Below, piece by piece: positions 1 to 12,200 of a stretch of DNA of 64,000 bases (position 1 is the first letter of the stretch; every line of letters starts with the position of its first letter). The stretch is from Neodiprion pinetum (taxonomy: Eukaryota > Arthropoda > Insecta > Hymenoptera > Diprionidae). The notes beneath the pieces are model-generated. The model was not told where the DNA came from. It worked only from the letters and a program-made list of their open reading frames with translations, and made no database searches. A program made the translations under genes and the position numbers. The stretch is from positions 5,253,087 to 5,317,086 of the forward strand of contig NC_060236.1 in the NCBI RefSeq assembly GCF_021155775.2, written 5' to 3'.

Positions 1-1575
1 TCGCAAAATTCATTACCATGCAGGTGAAATGCAGAAATTCTTTGCAACGTGTGCCTCGCAAAATAGCAACGATAAATTGAACAGATACAGCCAGCGGGAT
101 TCAGGAGAATTGAAAAATCGTTATTCAAATATTTACAGTTTTTTTTTACTGTACTCCAAAAATATAGTGCTGGGAGAAAAAAAAGAAAAAAAACAATAAT
201 TAGATTATTACCCATGAAAAATCTAGCGTATGTTATTATTCCTCCCGATTGTCGTCGCTATTTCTATGTTTTATTGATGTTAGCGCGACAATAAATTGGC
301 ATAAAGGATGTATCCGACTAAATGAATCTAGTAAACTGAATAAATTGAGCAAACTGATTTTGCGTTGCAATTATCAGAAAATGTAGTATTGATAACATTA
401 ATCGCACAAGATAGTTACTTTTACTTCATTGCGAGTTCCTTGTGATTCCAACCATATCGAAACAGTTGCTGTAACAATATCTGATCTAACTCGGATTTCC
501 TGGTAACCATGAAATAAAAAAAAAAATAAATAAATAAAATAAAATAAAAATTCTCTTTACAAGGTGGAGTGAACGGATGGCCAACGATCACTTCAGGTAA
601 CGTGTAGACTCTGCGATTCCTATTTTAGTAAGAAGGAAAACAACGCTGGAACCCTTTAGCGAAGAGAAAATATTACGGAACGCGAATGACACGGGAGTTT
701 CTTTTTTTTTTTTTTTTTATTCCACTAATCGCACACCTCCGCACACCAATTACAAGCAAGAGAGCGAGGTGCTGTGGCAAGTGATCGAGGTGAAGGTACA
801 GTTACGGTATAAGCAGTAGCTACTCGCTTCTCAAGAGTAACACTTCCGCTGCAGAAACTTCTGCGCAAGGTTCAGGGCTCGGTTTAATTTCTTTTTATTT
901 TTTTATTCCTTTTTTTTTGTTCGTTCTCTCTTGTTAATTTTTTTACTTGCGAGGGACTCGACATACGGCCGTGGCATTTTTTGTCCCATGAATCACACAT
1001 GCAATTACATCGCGCGTCTCTCTCTATTTCTCTCTCGAGGCTTAAAGTCCGGGGGTGAATTTTACTCCTCGGTAATTAACTTATGGGAAAAAGGGTGATT
1101 TTTTTGTCCCCGTAATATAACCGTGTTTCCAGTTCTGGATGAGAGTTGAAAACGAAGGAAAAAGACAATAATAACGAATAACCATCGGACCGTCGGCGGG
1201 CACCGCATAATTAGGGTAACTGTACCAATAATTTCCGGCAGTAGTATATATAAAAACGATTTTTTCCCTTCCTCCTTGCAAAATTTACCGTTAGACGTAT
1301 TAACGCGCGCTTAGATTATACAATCACGCCAAGTAGTTAGTGCATTTTATTGTGCATTTAGTTGCAAAGTTTTGTTTACAACACGGGTCGAATTATATCA
1401 CCTAACAAAATTTAGGTATCTGTAATTTCGAACGAAACATCATAGCGAGTTCTCTTTTATATCATATAATGCAATATTCACCTCAAAGAATTCTGACAAA
1501 ATGTTCTTGACGGATGAATGATTTTTGGTACACGAATCGTCGGCTTGCCAGGCTTAAATCCTGTACTGACCTATA

Positions 1576-1584
1576 TACCTTTAC

Positions 1585-1615
<31 letters not shown>

Positions 1616-1621
1616 AAGGTA
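1576..1621. repeat. AT-rich perfect-arm hairpin
   Basis: The arms TACCTTTA (1576-1583) and TAAAGGTA (1614-1621) are exact inverted copies. They flank an alternating TA/CA-TG tract that is itself self-complementary, so the whole 46 bp can extrude as one hairpin. It may be a microsatellite or a mobile-element relic. Confidence 0.75.
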
Positions 1622-2339
1622 ACTCGTTCTCGAAATATCATCGGACAAAAAAATTGATCCCTCACATATACACATCCATCTGAGAATAATTAGAAGTGAT
1701 TCTCTAAACTTGAAAACGTCAGGATCTAGTAAAAACTCAACTATTCGTTTACCGTGCGATTACGATAATTCCCTTGTTTCTCTGAATACAGAGAAACGAG
1801 AAGTTAAAAAAATCCCTAGACTCCCGCGGCGATGAATCTGCGGATGTTTCGCAACCGCAAAACGCCTTTATTATACATTCGGCCGTCCGCCGTCCGAGGC
1901 GGCAGCTTGGCATTCTTCGCCCACGTCGGCGACACCTTTCGACCCTAGAGAAGAATGCCTGCAGCGTCTGTTGCCTGGACTCGCGCGTTTTTTAGAACGG
2001 GTCACACGTCGAGTCGGGCTGCGGGAACCTGGAGGATCCTTGTCGCGGGTGAAGCGATCGGATTTATATGCAAAGCTCGCCCGGTATCGTGGGGTTCTTC
2101 GATTTCCTGGCCCCTGACCTCTCCCGCGGGTTAGCAGCGGAATACCGATCGCCCGGAATGAGAATAACGCCGTTTATTTTCCTGCGGTTTTGTTCCTTTT
2201 TCCCCCGCCGCACTCGCTTTCGAACCGCTTCTCGTACTCGCTGCACGGGGTAATTACTTCTTTACAAAGCGAGAGGAAACACGCACGTTACATGCTACGG
2301 AATACGCGTTACCGGATTGTCAAATTTGATTGTGGCTAG

Positions 2340-2726
2340 GCACTGAGAAAAATTTCATTTGTTACAGTAACTAGAAAAATTCAGTAAAACAGGTATCGTT
2401 GAAAGACTTTGAATGTTGTCGGAGTTACGAAAAACGAGGTACGCCTAACCATTTTGGTAATTGTAACGCCAAATCTAATTTTTTAGTCAAACAAGGCTTT
2501 AACGTCAATTTATCGTTGCGCGAGCATTAAATTTTCGCAACAGTTGCAAGAAAATCTAGCAACGGTGATCGTAACGAGAAAGAATAGTAACGGATACCTG
2601 AGTTTCCGGTAACAGCTAGAAAACTAATTTTCATTTTCTGCCTAGAACTATATTTTTCGATTGTGGTAAAAAATAAAAATAGTTAAGGACTGAGCGGTTA
2701 CCGGAACTGAAAATTTATCTCAGTGC
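2340..2726. mobile_element. MITE-like element with ~16-bp terminal inverted repeats
   Basis: The left end reads GCACTGAGAAAAATTT. The reverse complement of the right end reads GCACTGAGATAAATTT, one mismatch in 16. Weaker similarity continues inward around GTAAC motifs. The element is about 387 bp, AT-rich, and has no ORF for a transposase, so it would be non-autonomous. I cannot identify a clear target-site duplication in the flanks (tgtggctag / gggaaagg). The CACTG terminus recalls the CACTA/Mirage/Chapaev group of DNA transposons, but that assignment is only a suggestion. A related end lies at 59392-59426. Confidence 0.55.
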
Positions 2727-3290
2727 GGGAAAGGGCGGATCATTCTTGCCAATTTCATTTTTGCAGAATTTTAGAGCAATTCCAGATGGTAGAAACAAGA
2801 AAAACTAGGAGAAATTTATCACGATTTTTCTTTCGTTCTTGTTACTAATTGCAACCCTTTTCTGCACAAACGTTCGGGCTTATATTGAATTTTATAAATT
2901 TTTAAACCTTGCGAATTGTGACAGTTTTACAATTTTTACGCGTTCCCTGCGAATGGTCAATTCTCCAAGTTTTTATTTCAAAGAAATGTATCGTTTACAA
3001 TGGGGCTCCAAAGTACTTTGACAAAGATGGAAAAATATACTCGAGTTCAATTGAAAATAGAGTCAAAATGAAGAAAAATTGAAAACAAAAGATTGATCAA
3101 AATAATTATGAATTTCATACTGTCAAAGTAATTTTGAACGCTACTGTAAATTGTATTATTCTTCGCCGAGCGTAATTATACGTACTCAGAATTTTTCAAA
3201 TCTCCGAGATGGTTGTTCAATTTTTAAGATATATAGATCAGATCATTATCAATATATCGCTTAATACAGAATTCATTTTCTCACTTGCAG

Positions 3291-6200
3291 ACCGCCTTGC
3301 ACACCGGGAGCAACGCTCAACAGCAACAACTTCTAGAGCCGAGAATGGCGCAGCTAGAAACTTTGGAGGCTAAGGTAAGACTGCTATTTAAAATATTTTC
3401 CATCCATGACATATTTTTTCCTCGAGTCCGCGTGGCGTTGAAAGAAATAGAGAACTTTCACAGCCGATATCGATTATTACTGCGTTTAAAATTCTTCTGC
3501 GAACACCAATTAATTTTATATCCAATGTTGTAAAAAGGCGATCACTCCAGCTATAAAAAACAAACTAGCTACGAAATTATGTACACTTCTACTCCGTGCC
3601 GTGTAAGACGAAATCCTCCGAGCTGTTCGAAACGTGTAACAAAATCATCTTCGTCATTATCGTCATCTCATATCGTTTTTGTCCCGAAGCCCCCGTGTGT
3701 TTTATTTTATTTATTTTTTTGTTTTCAAACGTGGCAAGCCGAAGGCGGTTGGTTCGGCTCGGCCCGTCGATCGGGGACCGCCGTAAGGCCCTCGGCTACA
3801 GGGCCTGTCCGACCAGTGATTTATATGCAGATGCGTGGACCAAACTCCGATCTTTTGGACCCAACCCAAGGGTCTTGCTCGAGAGCCATTAAAACCGCCC
3901 CACGCCCGGAATCGGTCCTGATCTCCAGTGGCGTAGGATTCGGATCCTGCAGATTTCGAGTTAACTGCGCAGAAAGGAATAACCGAGGGAATAACACGAC
4001 ACCTGCAGAAAAAATTTTGCCCAGCTGTTCCGTTATTTCGCTGAAAATTCTTCAGTTGGTCGTAATATCTAATAATCAACTAAAATATGCACATTTATCC
4101 ATACGGTGTTGGTTAAATAAATTAGGGGGGGGGGGGGGGGAAGTATTTTTATGCAATATTTCAAAGTCGAGCACCGGAGGATCAATTTATAGTTTCTTTT
4201 TTTTTTACAGTTGATTCAACTTTGTGTGGCTTTTTTTACACCCTAACAGGTATTTCCAAACTGCGTAAACATAGCTGTGATCAATTTTTTTTTTTTTTTC
4301 TCAAATTGTTAATTATATTTAATTAATTGCCACAACTTTTAATTTTATAGACGTATGTATACAATTGAACTTTGGCGAAACAAACAGGTAAAATAAATCA
4401 CGTCTGCGTTGGATTGAACTCGTTTTATTCAATTTGTGGAAATTAACGCGTCAACAACGCGGATTTGCTGTGACTCGAGAATACTGTAATTACTGTTTAG
4501 TCGTTACGTGTGACCCGTTTTCAAACACGAGCGATGACGATTGATAATAAACCTTGATTCCGCATCCGTCAGTCCATTTTACCCTTTCATGATCTCCGTT
4601 CATTTCGTTTCGTTTCGTTTCACGCCTCACACTTTTTATGTCTGGTTAGGCGTTTGGACCAATTTACAATTTTTATGCAGACAATACGCTACGTGAAATT
4701 TTTTATTAATAACAGGCCAATAAGTTTGGTGGGTGTCGAAAAGTAGAATAATTCACAAGTAAAAATATCGACTTTTTAATTGTGCGTAAGTCAGAAACAA
4801 AAACGTCCGACGATCCTATGACTCGACTTTCAATAATTTTTCCTCTCTACGTTTCGAATTTCGTACAATTTACACTTCTGTAGATACTTGGAAATTCTAC
4901 AAAATCCGTTATTTTTTCCCTTCCGTTGTGCGTCCGTTCTACATTTCGACCTACCAACCGACGCTTCAATATCTTTTCCTTCACCGTTTTCCTGAGAAGA
5001 ACGATTCGATAAATAATTTCTACCAAGAGTAGAGTTATAAAAATAAGTGAAAAATTCCGTTTCTACTCGGACAAAAGAGACTTGAATTCGTCTCGCAGCG
5101 GACTGTCGTACGCCCTTGGTTCCTGGAACGTAGACAGATCTGCCCTGGGAGATTGTGAGTCCGTTGCAGGAGTCAGTGACCCTGACCGTCTGGACATACG
5201 GGTGTGCGGTCCCGACCGGAGGGAATGTTTTTTTCAACACCGCTGTTTTCTGGCTTACCAAAAGTGGAATACGCGACCGGGTACCGGGGTAAAAAATTCT
5301 CCCGGCAAACAAGGAGCCTTGCTAAAAACGCTCGATTCATCCCGCAGGCGCGTCCTCTGGGACAGCTGTATAATTCGCATCCTGATAGTCTCCTGGAAAA
5401 TTCGTCCTATTCCCCTGAAGTACGCGTCTGATTCGAAACATCCATCAGGCGAGTCAAGGATTCGTATAAAACGCGCAGGCATGTTTGTGTGTGCACGTAT
5501 AAATAAACACGTATTTTTTTACTCGAAAGCTGCTTTACGACAACGGTGAGAAAACACTTCGTGCCGCAAATCTCTACTATTTAGACGCTGCCTCTCCGGA
5601 CGTACGATTGTTCTCCTGGTGGATTGCTTGCTCGTTTCTCAGACGCGACCAGGGGTCAATCATCCTTTGATTGTGAGTGTCGAAGTTGCGAATTTGAAAA
5701 GTTCGGAAAGCGTATAATTTTGTGGCGAGACTCGAAGTAAAGAGATCAAAATTTGAGTAAACGTTATGCTTCGGGAACTTTTCAAATTTGGACTTTTCAA
5801 CCCCGCCTTATATTTTGCCGCGCTAAACGTTCAAAATGTACGGTATGAACGGCTAGTTTGACGGAAAACTCCCGACGCACACGACTTTCCTTTAAATAAA
5901 CGAATAAATGAATAAATGAGCAAAGAAAAGGAAGCACGTTTGTATCACGCGGCTGTAAATCCGCGGCCGCCGGAAGAAGTTTATACGACTCGGTAGCCGC
6001 TGCGATAAACACCCTCGTATAAACGCCGTGTTATTATCCCCATTCGAGGCGTATATAATTGTCGTTAATAATTAGACACGGAAAATTAAGTGTCCTTGTT
6101 AATATCTGCCCGTTGGTATCCCAAAGCTCGTCGTAAATACTGCGTAAAATATCCCTCGACCGAGCCCTGCAGGTACGAGATGAACGTTTCGCGTCCTGGA

Positions 6201-9200
6201 ATAACCGGAGCTTCGATCCGCGCCGAGCAGACTCGATTAAAATTAATCAGCACGCGATTTACAATTACGAAACTGTCGGTTATAATTGGAACGGCTTGTA
6301 TAATATACCTAACTGTTTGCCGAGTAAAAACCGATCGCTAATTACAACGTGATTTGTATATGCTTAATTTTTTTTTTTTTTTTAATCCTCTGCGAAATCT
6401 TTTCTTCATTTCGTACCGCGTTAAAATAAATTACGTCAGCTTTACGCTCTCAAAATTGATACACAATTACAGTACCCAGTAATTATATTTTCCCCGCGCT
6501 CTTCCAAAGGTCGAGTGTTAAGTATCTTGAATGTAAGTTCAAACGGGTAAATTTTTCACCGTTCTTACATCGCCGGATTATAATTATGTTAAATTTCGTT
6601 GATTAGCGCGATTAGTGCGCGTTCAAAATATTTTGCTTCAGACTTTTTAGCAAAGATTTTACACGACTTGACGTAAAGCCTTGTCCGAATGTTGCGAATG
6701 ATACCCGTTAATTATAATCGATGATCGCCTGTTTGGCTTGTGTTTCTATTCTCATTGTTTCGCTTCGTTCGGGGGAAATTTCCTCTTTTTTTTCTTTATT
6801 CGTTTGATCGAATTACACACTCGACGAAGCTTTACGGAAGCCGTTTGCTGGCACCGGACGACGAGGCGGAGAACAATCCTTCATTAGCTTTGCTGATAAC
6901 GGATAAATTGTGACTGTCCGTAGTCCGTAAAACGCGGGGGCCGATTTTCGTCCCTCTGATTAATTAAAATCATACAGTTCGAAAATAACGGATCCGCGTT
7001 ACGGCACTTGATGTTAAATTACATTTCCATATACACACAAATGTACTACATGTACACCTATTATGTACGGCGCAAAGTACACAAAGTACACAAAGTACAC
7101 GAAGCACGTGCGTTATCGCTTCGCCACGCAGTTCAGGCACACCGTAAATGACGATGAAATAAAATTACACCCTTACCCCTCGGTTCTACAAGGGTTATAA
7201 AAACCCCAATAATATTATAACTCCGGTATTCCTGTTCTCATTTCGTCTCATTCATTCATTCGTTTCTTTCACGGCTCTCTCCTTTTCGAACATACCTCAG
7301 GAACCCGATACTTAGACCAAGAATTTACTTAATCGTGGGATTTAGAAGATGACTGTGAGAAGAATAAAATAACAGCTATGCGTGGTGGAATCATTGTGAG
7401 CGTGGGGATTCGCCTATACATGTGTAATACAGTATACGTACACCTACCGCTCATGTAAATTAGTTTCTGATTATATCCTTAACGTATAATTTTCAACGCT
7501 CCCATAATTTTTCTCCAGACGTATATAGGCAGTTATACGCACGTATGGGGCATTCCGTGACATCTTGATCAAGATTCCATAACGTCTATCTATCAGATTG
7601 GCTTTGTGTTTTTTTTTTTTTTTTTGTGCGAAAGTACACGAAGAAAAAACCAATTCGTGATTCTTTCGAAATTTTTACACCAAGCGTATCTGAAGTAGGA
7701 CTTAAAAAACTTGTAGAAAAAACGCTATTATTTAAAATTTGAAATAATCCAGAAAATTTTTATAAAATGTAACAAAAATTTTGACACCTATCGGAAGATG
7801 GAGATTTCATAACTTCGAAAGATGAATATGAGAAATGGAAAAAAAAATTACAGAATTCGTAAAATGTTGGAGATATGTTATAAATAATACGAATGGAAGA
7901 CGATAATTCGTCACGAATTTCAGCCGTTAAATGTTCGAAGTCGACGGTTTAAGGTATTTGACGTATACTGCGAGCTAATCGCGTCGTATATATATAATAA
8001 CCGTGCGAGTGTCTGCCTATAAAACGCACAGCTTGTTTCGTAAGCCTGGAAGAAAGCAGAGAGTGTGACACTGCGGGCAATTCAGTGAGTCGTTAAAAGT
8101 CCGGAGGCGAATTGCGGGCATTAAAGCGATACGAAATTTTCATCTCTTTTCCTTTTCCTTTATTTTCGCACAGCGTGTTTCATCTGTAGAGTTGTATTAC
8201 GTTGATATACAGGTATACCAATGCCGTGTATAAATTCTGGGGAGGATATACGCGCGTCACTTTGAAATTCCAAATGCATCCACGCGATATCATTAAAGCG
8301 CGAGGAGAATGATGAAATTGAAAAATAAAAGGATATCCAAAATGTTGCGTTGCACATATTAATTTGCACGAGTAATTGAGACGTTCCATGAGAAAACTTA
8401 CGGCGAAGAATCTTGGAAGCACGGTCACATTTTCGCGGTAATTATTATGATATAAAACTGGGGACGGAGCTAAGGGAGAGAAAAATGAACCGAAATAAGA
8501 CGACTGAATTATGCACACGAATGCATCGTTTTAGTCGGTTGTATCAATGACAGAATTACTATGCAAGTATTTTTCGACACCAGAAAACATCATCTTGAGT
8601 CAATAAAACAGAAAACTCAATGCCATTTTGTTGTTTGCTATCACGAGACAGAGTTGGATATTGTGTATTCATGAATTAATATATTCGTAAGCTGAGAAAA
8701 TCTGTTCAACAGTATGAAAATGAAAAAATCTCAAACATCGAAATTCCGAACGATCGAAGATTCTCAGAAGCGCGAATTTCTGGCTTGGTGAAAAGTCACC
8801 ACTACGAGCTTTTCTTTGCTCCGGATTTTCGATATTTTTATGTGCGGAATTTTGATCATTCCGGGTTTCGGTTTTTCTCATTTCTTACACCCACTCCCCC
8901 CCTCGGCCAATTACTTAATTATGAACCCCGTAACGGATTAGAAAATTTACGACGCCGCTGTCGACGGCGGGACGCAAAGGCAGGATCAGCATCCTTTCTC
9001 GGTTCAGCGATTAAGGCATCGTCGAGGTATCGCACCGCATCGCCTCGAGTACCGCGGATTTCGCGCATCGCTCTGCACCCACGCATCCCGGGGACCGGAT
9101 AAACCGGATGTCTTGACCCCCGGCACCACGCGTCGAGCCCCAGCCTGGAACTGCTGGGATAAAATATCCAGCGATCGTTAAGCATCCTGTGAGTTTTATC

Positions 9201-12200
9201 GCCTAACAGTCCAGGACCTCCTACAACCGTAACTCAATATCAACGAATTAGTCCATAAACATCCAGCCCTGAAACCCGCGGGCTTTGTACACACATCTTT
9301 TACCCGTAAATCTCCGCTCGGGTACTTGTAGAGAGTCAGAGTGTAGTTTCGCCCTTTCCCTTCGTCTCGTTTACTGTGAAATTCAGAATTCTCGGAATCT
9401 CAACTTTTATGATCAATCAAAACAAGAAATGTGTGAGGATTTTTAATTAGTTCTCATTGCATTTTTTCACTGCATTTTTAATTTTGTGATACGGCAAGTA
9501 TCTACCGTATGGTATAAAACTATATTCAAGTGCTTCGTTTATTTGGACGGAACTTTATTGAAAAATCGGACGTATTGCCGAAGATATTGTATAATATAGG
9601 ATGGAATTCAAGAAATACCAAAGGATCAACTATCCCTAACATTTCTGACAAAGCTGCGTATGTACATTATTTGAGTACACGTGCAAACATTTTGTCGTCA
9701 GTTTGTACAAGTATCTTACAAGTATTTCAGGACCTTCGATTTTTATCAGTAAATGCGACAAGTTTCGCGATTTATTTCATTTAACGATGGTAATATTCAT
9801 ATAAAAAATGAATGATACTGATTTCGAATAAGAAATATTTGAAACGTTTCCAAGTTTCAACCTAACTTGGAAGAACAAATAACTCGAAATTGTTTCTCGA
9901 AACTATGTCGTTAATCACGCCAGTTTTTTTTTTACGTCACTTTATCGTGTTTCATTTCAAACTGCTCATCGAAATTCGTCTTCCCCGAAGCTGGGCGTTG
10001 AAGCGGTATTAATTTCGGGTCAGAATAATCCAAGTCGAGTGCAAGTGTAAGTTTCATACCTTACACGGGCTGCTGTTCAAAGCTTATATTGTCCGTCTGG
10101 TTTAGACGGTGTGATAATTATTCAGGCATGAAACGATCAAAGATGATCGCATGCATTTCGCCTCCGGCGAAATTACGGTCTGATTACGTGAAAGGCCACA
10201 CCTGGGAACTCAAAGGTGATATAGAAAAATATTTCGCCATCCGTTTCACGCACAAGGTGAGCCTCCGTAATTACGATCGTTCCAAAAAGAACCCTTCGAA
10301 ACCCAGAAATAACAGAATTGTACGAAGTGTTTGAAACGCAGTGAAGAAGCATAAGGTGTGAAACGATACTGGACAGAAACGTGTATTATTTGCACCCTGA
10401 AACATTTCGATACCTCGAGATCTGCTATTTTAAGGGAAATGCGATGAAAAAAAAATAAAAAAGAAACTGACAAATTGAAAAAAACGTACGCAGCTCGTGT
10501 TTTGGAATTGCGGGAGAGGTAGGCGATTTAAATCCGTCGAATACATAATTCTAGGTGTTCGTCTGCTTCGAGTACACATTTACAACATCTATAGGAATAT
10601 ATGATCGCGTTGAAGATCACAAGACGCGCTTCTAATGACTGTGATCCGAATTTGCATAAGGACGGCTTTGGGACGCTTGCAATTCGACCGGCAACCGCAT
10701 GCTGGTCGATGGTTACCATGAATTTTCCGTATAATTATATGCAGATTACTTGCAAAGCTTCTATATTACAGTCTAACAGGTCTCAATTTGTCATAGCTTA
10801 GATTCCCCGATTACAAACTACAAGATCTAATCGCTAGCGTATACTATGAATGTACATACATAATGATTACATATATACAGATATGTTCGTCACAAGTTTA
10901 TTGCACGCGGTTTCTAAAGCCATATATATTTCGTAACCGAATTCTGCCCAGGGCCAAACACTCGTGCATTTAGTGCGGTTATGTAAAAATAACTGTATAA
11001 TAAACTACTAGCTACTTAATTAATTCTATCGCGATAATAACGCGATGTGATAAGACGTTCGATCAAAGTCGCATAAATTATTAAATTCAAAAACCTCACA
11101 ACAATCACGCACGTTTGGTTTCGACTTACAACTATTATTTAACCCCGTCGCATATTACAATTGCACATAAATTTTCGTCAACGTCAAGCTGACGTGCAAA
11201 AAAAAAAAAAACTAATTTATCTTAACTTGCAACGTGTCTCGGGTAGTGGATATTCTTCGTTGACTTTTGAAAGTTAATTATGTATCAGAAAAAACTGTTA
11301 GAACAGGAATTTTTTTACATCAAATCATAATTTTAAATATGTTTGAATGTTTTTTTAATACAGAGTTCTGACTTTCTTTATTTTACCAGGATAAAATACG
11401 TGTGTCGATCTTAGATCATTCGTATAAGCTCTAGATGTGAGAAAAATGAAAAACGTATGTGTATATTGACGAAAAAAATGGACTAGTTGAAAGTATTTAA
11501 CGTACGTATGAAAATTGAATGAGATAAAAAAAAAAAAAAAAAAAAAAAAAAATGAGAAATTTGTCACCGAACAACGCGACAAAGTTCAAGAACGCAAATT
11601 TTTCCGTAGGTATATCGTTAGATCACAAGAGCCGTTATTCTCAAACCTCAAAGTAACCAAATTATTCATCCATCACGCTGACCCCGTTGACAGTGGACAG
11701 AGATTAATTTTCGAATCATTAATATACGAGTCCGAACTCTCGCGAGATTCAACCTCTGTATAAAGAACAGGAATTTTACCTACAGCGATCACTTTGCGAG
11801 CGAGTGAAATATCACAGGCGCAACAAATCCAACGCGCCTACCTTTCAAAGCCTCTCGACAATACGAGCCGACCCTTTTATTGATCATTATTCCAGATGGC
11901 CAGCATCGAGGTGTCCCTCTCGACTACGCCGAGGCGAAAAAAGGGCGGAAGCATCGCCGGGGTGACTTCGTCGCCTGCGGGACATCGCGCAAGGGATGTT
12001 GGCAAGGAATTGGACGCCCTCCGAACAGCCCTTCGGGACAAGGAAAATATTATACAGAAGTAAATGTTTCCTAAAACCTGTGAATAAATTAAATTTTGCA
12101 ATCAACCGCGTTCGAATTACGAATTCCAAAAACAACCGACTGATTTTTTTATTTCTATTTTTATTTATTTATTTTTTTCTACTCTTCGATCGTAAAAAAT

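Larger units (their letters stand above)
1..3290. other. Non-coding stretch upstream of the first visible PDZ-gene exon
   Basis: No convincing coding exon is seen. The stretch is AT-rich, with a (TA)n hairpin at 1576-1621, a GC-rich CpG-dense island at about 1860-2260, and a repeat with terminal inverted repeats at 2340-2726. Because the exon at 3291 starts after an acceptor, this is probably intron or 5' flank of the PDZ gene. A short segment at about 564-596 is bounded by AG and GT, but its frame does not fit the downstream exon, so I do not call it coding. Confidence 0.5.
3375..11895 (+). other. 8.5-kb intron of the PDZ gene
   Basis: It starts with gtaaga and ends with ttccag before the exon at 11896. 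It contains no supported gene. Contents: a 16-G run (4125-4140), GC-rich islands at about 3740-3970, 5090-5470 and 8930-9200 that could be regulatory, repeat fragments at 5681-5757 and 8733-8896, a 9-bp tandem repeat at 7073-7099, and A/T homopolymers, the longest near 11527-11551. Open frames here lack a codon pattern, homology or good splice context. Confidence 0.6.

Noticed and set aside
564..596. Short AG...GT bounded segment with ATGGCCAACGATCAC
   Set aside because: Read in the phase needed for the exon at 3291 it contains a stop; the other phase does not match.
3579..4214. 211-codon plus-strand open frame in the PDZ-gene intron
   Set aside because: It runs through a G16 run and T-runs, has low-complexity ends, no domain, and lies in an intron with clean splice sites.
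5082..5549. 155-codon plus-strand frame
   Set aside because: It starts without ATG inside an intron and coincides with a GC-rich island, which lengthens open frames by chance.
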